From contig NZ_JAAZUH010000002.1 in assembly GCF_013185915.1 (NCBI RefSeq), forward strand, positions 930,001-994,000: DNA of 64,000 nucleotides, read 5' to 3'. Origin of the DNA: Stenotrophomonas bentonitica (GTDB lineage: Bacteria > Pseudomonadota > Gammaproteobacteria > Xanthomonadales > Xanthomonadaceae). Under the pieces are notes generated by a model. That model was given only the letters and a program-made list of their open reading frames with translations, made no database searches and was not told the origin of the DNA. A program made the translations under genes and the position numbers. Position 1 is the stretch's first letter; each line of letters starts with the position of its first letter. Of this stretch, positions 19,835 through 28,215 are shown piece by piece.

Positions 19835-20191
19835 CCGCCGCAGCGCCCCGTCCATTGCGGCGGGGCGCTGCGCTATCACTACGTCCCATACCAGACCGAG
19901 ATAGGCAGTGGCCTTTTTCGGGTCGCATCTTCATGTTGGGAAGCCAGCACCAGCGGCTGCGATCAAAGCATGGCGTTTCGGCGCGTTGCGCCACCGGGCT
20001 TTGCGGGCTGCGCCCCGTGCCGTCTTTGCCGTCACGGCCATTCGACTCCAATCCCTCACGCCTTCGCGCCTGCGGCGCTGCGCGCTACGCTTGCCTCCAG
20101 GGGATCGGCGCAAGGCCCATCCCCGCCGCGCTGCACTTGGCGCCCCTTGAACACCGCCGAACCGGCCTGCGCCGGATCGACCCCGCCCAGC
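19835..20191. repeat. Spacer with ICE repeat copy 2 (19994-20187)
   Basis: There is no gene. The segment 19994-20187 is the second copy of the repeat at 18779-18970. It ends a few bases before the stop codon of the convergent XRE regulator gene. Confidence 0.7.
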
Positions 20192-20485
20192 CTACGGCAG
20201 GGCTGCCGCTGCGAGCTGGCTTTCAGCCTCGCTCATCAGCACCGCCGTGCTGCATTCGAGCGCGCCGGCAATCTTGAAGATGATCGCCAGCGTTGGCATG
20301 TGCTCGCCGCGCTCGATCTTGCCCATGTGCGAACGTTCGACGCCAGCCAGGTGCGCCAGCGATTCTTGCGCGATACCGCGCTCTATCCGCAGCGCACGCA
20401 CCGCAGCGCCGAAGGCGTGAGCCAACTCGGCGTCATGGGTGGTGGAGCCAGCCGGTCGGCCGGGCTGGACGGATCGCTTCTGCAT
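20192..20485 (-). CDS. XRE-family transcriptional regulator
   Basis: From ATG 20485 the protein has 97 residues (MQKRSVQPGRPAGS); an upstream ATG at 20512 is possible. It is a single helix-turn-helix of the Cro/C1 type: VRALRIERGIAQESLAHLAGVERSHMGKIERGEHMPTL. It probably represses ICE genes. It is divergent from DUF2958 at 20701 across a 190-base AT-richer gap that holds a palindrome. XRE regulators at this place are usual in the family. Confidence 0.88.
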   Translation of the reverse strand: MQKRSVQPGRPAGSTTHDAELAHAFGAAVRALRIERGIAQESLAHLAGVERSHMGKIERGEHMPTLAIIFKIAGALECSTAVLMSEAESQLAAAALP

Positions 20486-20574
20486 GGACAGAAGCGTCGA
20501 TTCGCCGCACAATTAAAACCACGTTATCTTTAACTCATTCATCAAAACCCCACCGTTTTACGCTTCTGCAGAAA

Positions 20575-20588
20575 TCCGTATTTACGGA
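20575..20588. promoter_or_regulatory. Palindrome TCCGTATTTACGGA in the divergent gap
   Basis: A perfect 6-bp inverted repeat with a TT centre lies in the AT-rich gap between the XRE regulator gene and the DUF2958 gene. A second inverted repeat, AATCCGCC/GGCGGATT, spans 20637-20678. Either could be the operator of the XRE protein. Confidence 0.5.
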
Positions 20589-20700
20589 CTCCGACAAAGG
20601 CGCAGACCCACGGAATCACAATCGTGTTCATGCCCAAATCCGCCGATACGGTTTTGCGCCTTCACGCTTTGGCGGATTCGTGCAGCCGACGGGAATCGCC

Positions 20701-21048
20701 ATGAATCCGCTCATCACCGAGGACGACCGTGTGTGCCTGCTGGCCCACGGCCAGGCCCGCGCCGCTGGCCGGGCCATCGACCCGGTGCCCGTGGTCCGGT
20801 TGTTCACGCCGGACGCGCATGTGACTTGGCTGCTGGCCGCGCTCGATCCCGCCGATGGCGACACCGCCTGGGGACTTATCGACCTGGGGATCGGTATACC
20901 GGCGCAAGGCACCGTCAAGCTATCCGAGCTGGCCGGCATCGTCGGGCCGCGCCAGCAGCCCGTGATGCGTGACCTCTATTTCTGCCCAACGCGCACGCTG
21001 TCGGAATACACCCGGCTGGCCCAGCGCGACGGGGCTATCCCGGACTGA
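20701..21048 (+). CDS. DUF2958 protein (second copy)
   Basis: The 115-residue protein resembles the one at 13268 along its length: ITEDDRVCLLAHGQARA, VVRLFTPDAHVTWLLAALDP and WGLIDLGIGIPAQGTVKLSEL. Its function is unknown. The frame is open upstream, but the ATG at 20701 aligns with the paralogue. The next gene starts about 310 bases on. Confidence 0.85.
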   Translation: MNPLITEDDRVCLLAHGQARAAGRAIDPVPVVRLFTPDAHVTWLLAALDPADGDTAWGLIDLGIGIPAQGTVKLSELAGIVGPRQQPVMRDLYFCPTRTLSEYTRLAQRDGAIPD

Positions 21049-21359
21049 ACAAGGCTGACTGTGATTTTTTCAGTCTGGTGTCATGCCGGTCAGGTCTCAA
21101 TCGGCATTCTTGCGGCATACCCCGGCCAGTCTGATCGAAACAGTCATGATGCGTGGCGCGGGTTGCGGCAGGCTGGACAATGCAGCGCTCCAAGTTCGGA
21201 GTGCTGCCGCCGCCGCATTGAGACAAACACTGCTACGCATCGGAGCCATTCGGTCTTGACCCCTTCCACCTATCTTGAACCTCCAAATTTTCCAACGATG
21301 GCGATGTAGCGCGTAGTCCCTTCCGTGACGGCGAATCCTGTTCTCAGGGAGGAGGCGCC
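21049..21359. other. Non-coding spacer before the DUF2285 gene
   Basis: No gene or clear terminator is recognised. The sequence is less GC-rich than its neighbours, with a T-run near 21065. A strong RBS, GGGAGGAG, ends 6 bases before ATG 21360. Confidence 0.5.
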
Positions 21360-22133
21360 ATGGTCAATCCCCATCACCTCGCGCACTGGTATCCCACTGC
21401 GGCGTACCTGTTTGTCCTGTGGCTCGATGCGCTCGCGCTGGCTTGGGAATACCTGCGCAGGAATCCCGACTACCGGCTTGACTGGCTGCGCCATCATCGC
21501 CGGCTGCAAGCTGCGCAGCAGGCGGCTCAACGCTGGGGCTTGCGCTTGCTGGAAGACCCAGCCCTGGATGCGCGCGACGCGCATCCGGCCTGGCTGCCCG
21601 GCTCCGATGCCGTGGTGCAGCTCTACCCGGATGCCGATCCACCACTGGACGCCGCCGCGTTCGCGTTCTGGCACATCCCCGGCCACAAGCACCTGCTGCA
21701 TGATGGCAAGGGCCTGGCGCTGATCGCGCGCAGTCCTGGTCGCTGCCTGCGCTTCGCGCTGGCGCCCGGCCTGCAAGACGGCATGGCCGTGGTCCATGCC
21801 TATCGCGGCGGCACTACCGCGCCTGCGCGCGGCTATGCGCCGGGCGCAGCCATTGCCGATGCCAAGCCCAGGCCAACACCGGCCGCGCTGCTGGAACTGC
21901 ATACCCTGCAAGCGCTCGACGCCACCCTGGCGGGCGCGTCCTTGCGCGAGGTCGGTGAAGGCTTGTTCGGCGTGGATGCCTTGGCCGATTGGTACAGCGA
22001 CGGTGGCCTGCGCTCGAAGGTGCGCCGTCTGGTGCGGCGAGGCGATGCAATGATGCGCGGCGGCTATCGCCGGATAGCACAAATTTCGCCGCTTGAGAAG
22101 GGTCGTTCTGATGATGGCGCAAAACGACCCTGA
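21360..22133 (+). CDS. DUF2285/DUF6499-type ICE protein
   Basis: The 257-residue protein has an N-terminal aromatic segment (HHLAHWYPTAAYLFVLWLDALALAWEYLRRNPDY) typical of the DUF6499 region and a C-terminal DUF2285-like helical domain (LHTLQALDATLAGASLREVGEGLFG, then WYSDGGLRSKVRRLVRRG), which looks DNA-binding. These proteins are found upstream of AlpA and repA genes in Tn4371-like ICEs. The function is unknown; a regulatory role is plausible. Confidence 0.85.
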   Translation: MVNPHHLAHWYPTAAYLFVLWLDALALAWEYLRRNPDYRLDWLRHHRRLQAAQQAAQRWGLRLLEDPALDARDAHPAWLPGSDAVVQLYPDADPPLDAAAFAFWHIPGHKHLLHDGKGLALIARSPGRCLRFALAPGLQDGMAVVHAYRGGTTAPARGYAPGAAIADAKPRPTPAALLELHTLQALDATLAGASLREVGEGLFGVDALADWYSDGGLRSKVRRLVRRGDAMMRGGYRRIAQISPLEKGRSDDGAKRP

Positions 22134-22216
22134 GCAGAACAGCTTGGTTTTCTGAGACTGCCTCCATCCGGTTGCGCTGTGTGGCCGGAGCTTTGAAAGC
22201 TATGGAGGTTTACACC

Positions 22217-22498
22217 ATGCGTCCCGCTCCCTTGCGGCCTGCCGCCACTGCTGTCGCTGCGTCCATGCAGCCTCAACGCTACCTGACCAACGACGAAGCT
22301 GCCGAGTACCTGCGCCTGTCGCCGCGCACCCTGGAGAAACAGCGCGTGATCGGTGGTGGCCCGCGCTTTCGCAAGTTCGGTCGCCGCGTCATGTACGCCG
22401 TGGCCGACCTCGACATATGGGCGGCCGACCGCAGCTTCGAGACGACTTCCGATCCCGAATACGCCGAGCATCATGCGGCGGACAGCCGTGCGCGCTGA
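22217..22498 (+). CDS. AlpA/excisionase-type HTH protein
   Basis: This is a 93-residue protein from ATG 22217, which has GGAGG 9 bases upstream; ATG 22202 is less suitable. The HTH_17 core is YLTNDEAAEYLRLSPRTLEKQR, followed by RFRKFGRRVMYAVADLDIW, the excisionase-family wing. It may be the recombination-directionality factor or a regulator of repA, which begins 26 bases downstream. Confidence 0.88.
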   Translation: MRPAPLRPAATAVAASMQPQRYLTNDEAAEYLRLSPRTLEKQRVIGGGPRFRKFGRRVMYAVADLDIWAADRSFETTSDPEYAEHHAADSRAR

Positions 22499-22524
22499 AC
22501 GCTGGCGCGCAGGTGGCCTTTGCC

Positions 22525-23382
22525 ATGTCCAGCCCTGCGCTGCCGCACCGGCAGCAGCCGATGCAGGAACGCGAACAGCTCGACCTGTTCCGCGCCTTGC
22601 CCGGCGACATGGCGCCGCGCGACAGCCAGGATTTGATGGCCTATCCGTTCTTCTCGCTCGGCAAGTCCAAGCGGGTCAAGCCGATCGACTTCCGGGCGGG
22701 CAACATCACGATCCGCGTGGAAGGCACGCAGGAGCACGGTATCGCCACTATTTGGGATGCGGACGTGCTGATCTGGGCGGCCTCGCAGATCGTGGAGGCG
22801 AAGGACGCGGGCCTGCGGCCCTCGCGGCTGATGCGCGCCACGCCCTACGAGATCCTGCGCTTCATCGGGCGCGGCAAGTCGCTGCGCGACTACCAGCGCC
22901 TCAAGGCCGCGCTGGATCGCCTGCAATCGACCACGGTGGCCACGTCCATCCGCGAGACGACCGGGCGGCGCCTGAACCGCTTCTCGTGGATCAACGAATG
23001 GAAGGAACTGGCCGATGCCAATGGCACGCCGCTGGGCATCGAGCTGATCCTGCCGGACTGGTTCTATGCCGGCGTGCTCGACGCCGCCCTGGTGCTGACC
23101 ATCGACCCGGCGTATTTCCGGCTGACGGGTGGCATCGAGCGGTGGCTTTATCGCCTGGTGCGCAAGCATGGCGGCAGGCAGGCGCACGGCTGGCAGTTCG
23201 ACTTTCGCTACCTGCACCAGAAATCGGGCAGCACCGCGAAGCCTTACGACTTCGCCTGCGACCTGCGCGCGCTGGTCGCGCGGCAGTCGCTGCCCGGCTA
23301 CGTGTTGGGAATCGAGCGGATGCCGGACGACGGAACGGAATTGCTGACCTTCCGGCCCGTGCCGCAAACGGCACGGGGATAA
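22525..23382 (+). CDS. repA: Replication initiator protein RepA
   Basis: The 285-residue protein is the Tn4371/IncP-like ICE RepA: FRALPGDMAPRDSQDLMAYPFFSLGKSKR, DVLIWAASQIVEAKD and YEILRFIGRGKSLRDYQRLKAALDRL, a winged-helix initiator fold. It should bind iterons. Three 17-bp direct repeats with a 23-24 bp period start 25 bases after its stop (23407), which supports an autonomous replication role. RBS is weak. parA follows. Confidence 0.92.
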   Translation: MSSPALPHRQQPMQEREQLDLFRALPGDMAPRDSQDLMAYPFFSLGKSKRVKPIDFRAGNITIRVEGTQEHGIATIWDADVLIWAASQIVEAKDAGLRPSRLMRATPYEILRFIGRGKSLRDYQRLKAALDRLQSTTVATSIRETTGRRLNRFSWINEWKELADANGTPLGIELILPDWFYAGVLDAALVLTIDPAYFRLTGGIERWLYRLVRKHGGRQAHGWQFDFRYLHQKSGSTAKPYDFACDLRALVARQSLPGYVLGIERMPDDGTELLTFRPVPQTARG

Positions 23383-23406
23383 CTCCGGGAGAGCCTGTGA
23401 ATGGTG

Positions 23407-23470
23407 TCGTGCTATCAGGCGTGCGGGGTATCGTGCTATCGGGCGTGGGACTATCGTGCTATCAGGCGTG
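23407..23470. repeat. Three iterons, candidate replication origin
   Basis: The 17-mer TCGTGCTATC(A/G)GGCGTG occurs at 23407, 23431 and 23454, with spacings of 24 and 23 bases, about two helical turns. It lies immediately downstream of repA. An inverted repeat GCAAACCC/GGGTTTGC (23481-23507) and three CTAACTT motifs (23515, 23524, 23538) in AT-richer sequence follow, fitting an origin with a melting region. Confidence 0.75.
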
Positions 23471-23671
23471 CCGATCGGCCGCAAACCCGCGCCAGCATTG
23501 GGTTTGCGCGCCCTCTAACTTCCCTAACTTAATCTCTCTAACTTTTAGTAGGGAAGCGCCGCTGCGGTGGACAACCGCCACGCGGCCAGAAACGGCAGGC
23601 AATCACGACCACCAGATAACAGGTTTTGCAAGCGAATGGAAGCAAGGCTTTCCAGCACGGAGGGCCGCGCC

Positions 23672-24310
23672 ATGATCGTCGCTCTGCTCAACCAGAAAGG
23701 CGGCGTGGGCAAGACCACGCTCGCCACGCACATCGCTGGCGAGCTGGCGATGCGCGGCCAGCACGTCGTGCTGCTGGACGCCGATCCGCAGGGTTCATCG
23801 CTGGATTGGACGCAGCGCAGAAGCCAGCAAGGCTTGCCACGGCTGTTCAGCGCCGTGGGCCTCGCACGCGAAACGCTGCACCAGGAAGCGCCAGAACTGG
23901 CCCGTCGCGCCGATCACGTCGTCATCGACGGCCCGCCGCGCATCGCGGCGCTGGCGCGCTCCGCGCTGCTGGCGGCCGAGCGCGTGCTGATCCCCGTGCA
24001 GCCCAGCCCCTACGACCTGTGGGCCAGCGCCGAGATGGTGGCGCTGATCCGCGAGGCGCAGGTGTTTCGGCCTGCATTGCGCGCGGCCTTCGTCATCAAC
24101 CGGCGCGTCAGTACCACCGTGATCGGGCGTGAAGCACGCCAGGCGCTCGCTGACCAGCCGCTTCCTGCGCTGCGCGCGGAAGTGCATCAACGCATCGTGT
24201 TCGCCGACAGCGTGGCCGCTGGTCGGCTTGCACGCGAGACAGCGCCGGACAGCGCCGCCGCGCGCGAAATCACTGCGCTGGTGGACGAACTGCTGCGGTG
24301 GACGCCATGA
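23672..24310 (+). CDS. parA: ParA-family partition ATPase
   Basis: The 212-residue protein has the deviant Walker A KGGVGKTT (9-16), VVLLDADPQGSSLDW and the HVVIDGPPR motif. It lacks the N-terminal HTH of larger ParA proteins, like the small ParA of plasmids. ATG 23672 with GGAGG 10 bases upstream is used instead of an earlier in-frame start inside the origin region. It overlaps the next gene by 4 bases (ATGA), a partner-like ribbon-helix-helix protein. It should help keep the excised ICE in dividing cells. Confidence 0.94.
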   Translation: MIVALLNQKGGVGKTTLATHIAGELAMRGQHVVLLDADPQGSSLDWTQRRSQQGLPRLFSAVGLARETLHQEAPELARRADHVVIDGPPRIAALARSALLAAERVLIPVQPSPYDLWASAEMVALIREAQVFRPALRAAFVINRRVSTTVIGREARQALADQPLPALRAEVHQRIVFADSVAAGRLARETAPDSAAAREITALVDELLRWTP

Positions 24311-24591
24311 ACGCGAAGCCGCCACCGAACGGCAAACGCACGGCCAAGCGCGTCGGCATCGGCGCGCGTCCGCCCGCGAATCCACACGCCGAGGCTTGGA
24401 TTCGCCAAGGCGATGCCGATGCGCTGAGCAGGGGCGACCTCTACACGGCTCGCCTGACCCTCGACATCACGCCCGCGATGCGGGCGCGCATCAAGGTATC
24501 TGCCTTTACGCAAGGCGTGACTGTGGCCGACCTGCTGCGCGGTCTGCTGGAGCGCGAGTTTCCAGAACACCGCAGGGAGAACACCCCATGA
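24307..24591 (+). CDS. Ribbon-helix-helix protein downstream of ParA
   Basis: The 94-residue basic protein has a C-terminal ribbon-helix-helix-like segment (YTARLTLDITPAMRARIKVSAFTQGVTVADLLRGLLEREF). It overlaps parA by 4 bases and the next gene by 4. Small RHH partners of ParA often bind the centromere-like site; that role is inferred from position. Confidence 0.82.
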   Translation: MNAKPPPNGKRTAKRVGIGARPPANPHAEAWIRQGDADALSRGDLYTARLTLDITPAMRARIKVSAFTQGVTVADLLRGLLEREFPEHRRENTP

Positions 24592-25133
24592 TTGCATTCG
24601 CTTCGTCTGCCGCTGTCGCGGTCACGGCTGCGCCGCTACCATCACCGGCCGCGCTTGCTGGCCAGCCTGCCAGCGCACCGCTGACGCGCGTGGCGCTGGC
24701 CTACATCGAGCCACGCTTCAAGCTCTATCTGCGCTTCGGCGAGCCGGCGCGCATCATCCGGCTCGACCGCTGGCGGCGCTGCGCCGTATTCCTGCCGAAC
24801 GCGGTTCTGTGCCGTGTCCGCTGGCAGGCCAACGACTACGGCACCGTGCGCTGGCAGCTCATGATGATGCAGGCTTGCACGCCGCTCGATGCGGCGCAGC
24901 GCATTCCTGGCGTGCAGCCGGGTGCGCGCCTGCTGCTGCACGCCGAGGGCGAGAACCAGGTCCGTGCCGTGCTGGAACGCATCGACGCCATCGAGGCGCT
25001 GGGCATCGCGCTCGTCGCTGTCTCGCCCGCGTACTGGCGCACGCTCGCCAACCGGCTCGCTGCGCGCCTGCCACTGCCCGAATACACCGCAGAGCGGCAC
25101 GCCGCCTGGCTCATAGGGAGGGCACTGCCATGA
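24588..25133 (+). CDS. DUF2840 protein
   Basis: The 181-residue protein is found between parA and traF in Tn4371-like ICEs. It contains LTRVALAYIEPRFKLYLRFGEP, RWRRCAVFLPNAVLCRVRW and GTVRWQLMMMQACTPLDAAQRIPGV, which mark DUF2840. The start overlaps the RHH gene and the stop overlaps traF (ATGA). Translational coupling implies one operon. The function is unknown. Confidence 0.88.
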   Translation: MIAFASSAAVAVTAAPLPSPAALAGQPASAPLTRVALAYIEPRFKLYLRFGEPARIIRLDRWRRCAVFLPNAVLCRVRWQANDYGTVRWQLMMMQACTPLDAAQRIPGVQPGARLLLHAEGENQVRAVLERIDAIEALGIALVAVSPAYWRTLANRLAARLPLPEYTAERHAAWLIGRALP

Positions 25134-25729
25134 CGCTTCCATCCGCCATTGCCGGTGCAGCGGGCATTCCGCCACGTCCTCGTTCGCGCCTGCGCGCTCG
25201 CCTCGTGCTGGCGGGCATATCCACCTGCGGCCTCGCTGCGCTGGCCTGGGCGTCCTTCGTGCATCCGCTGCCGCGCCTGATCTACAACCCGTCCGATAGC
25301 GTGGCGGTCGGCTGGTATAGCGTCGATCCGCTGGGCCACGGCACCGGCTCGCAGCCACGTTCCTTGTCCGTGGGCAGCATCGTCCTGACCGCGCTGCCGC
25401 CAGACGCCGCCGCGCTGGCCGCGCAGCGCGGCTACCTGCCGGCGAGCGTGCCGCTGCTCAAGCGCGTGGGCGCCGTTGCGCCGCAGGAGGTGTGCATCAC
25501 TGGCCGCATCGTCCGCATCGACGGCGTGCCTTCGGCCGCCGTGCTGCCCGCCGACCGCTGGGGCCGGCCGCTGCTATCCTGGCAGCAATGCCGTCACCTC
25601 GAACCCGGCGAACTGTTCCTGCTCAGTGTGACCAATCCGGCGTCGTTCGATAGCAGGTATTTCGGGCCGGTCAGCGCATCCGTCGTGATCGGCGTCGCGC
25701 ATCCGGTCTGGCTGGAGTCCCGCCCATGA
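25130..25729 (+). CDS. traF: Conjugal transfer peptidase TraF (S26 family)
   Basis: The 199-residue protein has one N-terminal membrane segment (about 24-45) and the S26 signal-peptidase dyad: Ser in NPSDSVAVGWY near 55 and Lys in LLKRVGAV near 111. TraF matures and cyclises the TrbC pilin in RP4-type systems, and a TrbC is present in this element at 48092. Length and context match. It overlaps the preceding gene by 4 bases. Confidence 0.92.
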   Translation: MTLPSAIAGAAGIPPRPRSRLRARLVLAGISTCGLAALAWASFVHPLPRLIYNPSDSVAVGWYSVDPLGHGTGSQPRSLSVGSIVLTALPPDAAALAAQRGYLPASVPLLKRVGAVAPQEVCITGRIVRIDGVPSAAVLPADRWGRPLLSWQQCRHLEPGELFLLSVTNPASFDSRYFGPVSASVVIGVAHPVWLESRP

Positions 25730-26189
25730 TGGCCGCCGACTCGCTGCACGTTGCCGTGCAGTTCATCGTGCCATAGGGCGTGTCGTTCTGCTGGCCGTCG
25801 CCGTGTCGTCGCGCGTGCAGTGCGGGTGCCAATACTTCGCATTGGGCACCGCACTTCGCGCTGCCTCCGGCGCAGCCGTCCAACGTGCAGGCGTCTTGCC
25901 ACGAACACGGCTGGCCTACGGCCATCGCCGTGTTCGCCGGCGCGCTGGTTGCTCGCGCAACAGCGCTGCCTGGCCGCCGCTGCCCGGAGCGCCAGCGAGG
26001 GGCAAAGGCGGAAGGCAAGACAAAAGGACGCGGCACCGGGCCGCGTCGAAAGCCAGTCTGCACGTGGGGGTGGCGCGGCACGCATCGGCTTCGCCGCCGT
26101 GCCGCGTGGGGCGCGGGGCCCGCGCCGATGCAGGCATGTCCGCGTGCTTCGCACGCCCGGACACGCCATAGCTTGCAGGGAGAGCGGCC
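25730..26189. other. Hairpin-rich spacer before the relaxase, candidate oriT
   Basis: No gene is supported; an ORF here translates to low-complexity Arg/Ala-rich sequence. It contains three inverted repeats: CTGCACG/CGTGCAG (25744-25761), GGCGCGGG/CCCGCGCC with a 1-base centre (26110-26126), and an 11-bp stem with a 2-base bulge ending in GCGTGC-TTC-GCACGC (26137-26163). A transfer origin is often next to the relaxase gene. Confidence 0.5.
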
Positions 26190-28175
26190 ATGACCGACCG
26201 CCGCGACGACGATTTCCGGGTGCGTCCGAGCGCCCCAAAGAACCGAGGCAAGGGCCAGGGCCAGGGCTTCGTCTCCAAGGTGCTCAAGCAGGCGGGCAAG
26301 GCCAGCGGCGGCAAGTCTTCAGTGCGCCGTCCTGGCGGCAGTGGCAAGGGCTCCGGCCAGCGGCCCGGCTCGCGCCTGGGGCGCGGCCATACGGCGGCGC
26401 GCTTCGCCGGCGCGAAGCTGACGCCCATGTCGCGGCGCGTGACCATCAAGACGCTGCTGGTCAATCAGCGCAACGCCAGCCCCCAATCGCTGGCGAAACA
26501 CCTGCGCTACATCGGGCGCGACGGCGCGGGCCGCGATGGTGAACCGGGCCGGGCCTACGGGCCGCAGACCGACGAAGCCGACCTTGACGCCTTCAAGGAG
26601 CGGGCCGCCGACGACCGGCACCATTTCCGCTTCATCGTCTCCCCGGAAGACGGCGCCGAGCTGGACGACCTGCGCACCTACACCCGGCATCTGGTGAACC
26701 GCATGGAAGCCGACCTGGGCACGCGGCTGGATTGGGTGGCAGTCGATCACTGGAATACCGACAACCCGCACACCCACCTGATCGTGCGTGGGCGCGACGA
26801 TACCGGCAAAGACCTCATCATCGCGGGCGACTACATCGCCCACGGCTTCCGCCATCGGGCCGCCGAACTGGCGACCGAATGGTTGGGGCCGCGCACCGAG
26901 CTGGAGATCCAGCAGACCTTGACACGCGAGGTGAATCAGGAGCGATGGACGAGCCTGGATCGCACGCTGCAACGCGAGGTCGGCGAGGGTGGCCGAGTGC
27001 AGATCGAACACTTCAACGAACCCCGGCTGCAACGCCAGCGCCTGCTGCTGATCGGCCGCCTGCAACACTTGCAGTGCCTGGGCCTGGCCGACGAGACGCA
27101 GCCGGGCACTTGGGCTGTCCATGCCGATGCGGAGAAAACCTTGCGCGCCCTCGGCGAGCGTGGTGACATCATTCGCACCATGCAACGGGCCATGCGCGGC
27201 GAGCTGCGCGAGCTGGCGGTGTTCGAGCCGGGAGACGATGGCCGAACCATTCTCGGGCGCGTAGCCGCGAAAGGGCTGGCCGACGAGCTGCGCGACCGGG
27301 GCTATCTGGTCATCGACGGTGTGGACGGCAAGGCCCATTACGTCGCGCTCAACGCCCGCGACGAGCCGGCGAACTATCCGGCCGGCGCCGTGGTGGAAGT
27401 GAAGGGGGCGGCCGACGTGCGTGCGGCCGATCGCAACATCGCCGCGCTGGCAAGCGGTGGCCTATACCGCACCGACCATCACCTGGCCGTCGCGCAGGGT
27501 CAGGCCGTACCGGGCCGTGATCCGCAGGAGGTCGTGGCAGCCCACGTTCGCCGGCTGGAAGCCCTGCGCCGCGCCGGCATCGTGGAGCGTGTGGCCGAGG
27601 GGCTATGGAAGGTGCCTGGCGACCTGCCAGAACAGGGTCGCCGCTACGATGCGCAGCGCCTGGGCGGCGTGGCCGTGGAGCTGAAATCGCATCTGCCCAT
27701 CGAGCGGCAGGCCCGTGTCATCGGCGCCACCTGGCTCGACCAGCAGTTGATCGGCGGCGGCTCGGGCTTGGGCGACCTGGGCTTTGGTGGCGAGGCCAAG
27801 CAGGCGATGCAGCAGCGTGCCGACTTCCTGTCCGAGCAGGGGTTGGCCGAGCGGCGAGGGCAGCGCGTGATCCTGGCGCGCAATCTGCTGGGCACGCTGC
27901 GCAATCGGGAACTGGCGCAGGCGGCCAAGGACATTGCTACCGAAACCGGCCTGGCGCATCGCCCGGTGGCTGATGGCCAGCGCGTAGCCGGCATCTATCG
28001 GCGCTCTGTCATGCTCGCCAGCGGGCGCTATGCGATGCTCAATGACGGCATGGGCTTCAGCCTCGTGCCGTGGAAACCCGTGATCGAGCAGCGGCTGGGC
28101 CAGCAGCTCGCCGCGACGGTACGTGGCGGCGGCGTGTCATGGGAGATTGGAAAACAGCGCAACCTCACTATTTGA
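26190..28175 (+). CDS. traR: VirD2-like relaxase with DUF3363 domain (TraR)
   Basis: The 661-residue protein starts with a basic tail and has the VirD2/MobA-type relaxase domain (about 85-240) with the metal-binding motif DNPHTHLIVRG near 191-201. A conserved Tyr in KHLRYIGRDG near 110 is a candidate nucleophile. The DUF3363 domain follows. It should nick oriT and lead the strand into the T4SS together with TraG. The last residues (GVSWEIGKQRNLTI) differ slightly from the usual ending, and the convergent cargo operon ends only 40 bases later, so cargo insertion may have replaced its extreme C-terminus. Confidence 0.92.
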   Translation: MTDRRDDDFRVRPSAPKNRGKGQGQGFVSKVLKQAGKASGGKSSVRRPGGSGKGSGQRPGSRLGRGHTAARFAGAKLTPMSRRVTIKTLLVNQRNASPQSLAKHLRYIGRDGAGRDGEPGRAYGPQTDEADLDAFKERAADDRHHFRFIVSPEDGAELDDLRTYTRHLVNRMEADLGTRLDWVAVDHWNTDNPHTHLIVRGRDDTGKDLIIAGDYIAHGFRHRAAELATEWLGPRTELEIQQTLTREVNQERWTSLDRTLQREVGEGGRVQIEHFNEPRLQRQRLLLIGRLQHLQCLGLADETQPGTWAVHADAEKTLRALGERGDIIRTMQRAMRGELRELAVFEPGDDGRTILGRVAAKGLADELRDRGYLVIDGVDGKAHYVALNARDEPANYPAGAVVEVKGAADVRAADRNIAALASGGLYRTDHHLAVAQGQAVPGRDPQEVVAAHVRRLEALRRAGIVERVAEGLWKVPGDLPEQGRRYDAQRLGGVAVELKSHLPIERQARVIGATWLDQQLIGGGSGLGDLGFGGEAKQAMQQRADFLSEQGLAERRGQRVILARNLLGTLRNRELAQAAKDIATETGLAHRPVADGQRVAGIYRRSVMLASGRYAMLNDGMGFSLVPWKPVIEQRLGQQLAATVRGGGVSWEIGKQRNLTI

Positions 28176-28215
28176 AAAATTCTCTCGCCCTCGGATTCAG
28201 CGTGGCCCTTCTGCT

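Noticed and set aside
25751..26542. Open frames in the traF-relaxase gap
   Set aside because: Products are Arg/Ala-rich with no homology-like pattern and overlap the relaxase start.
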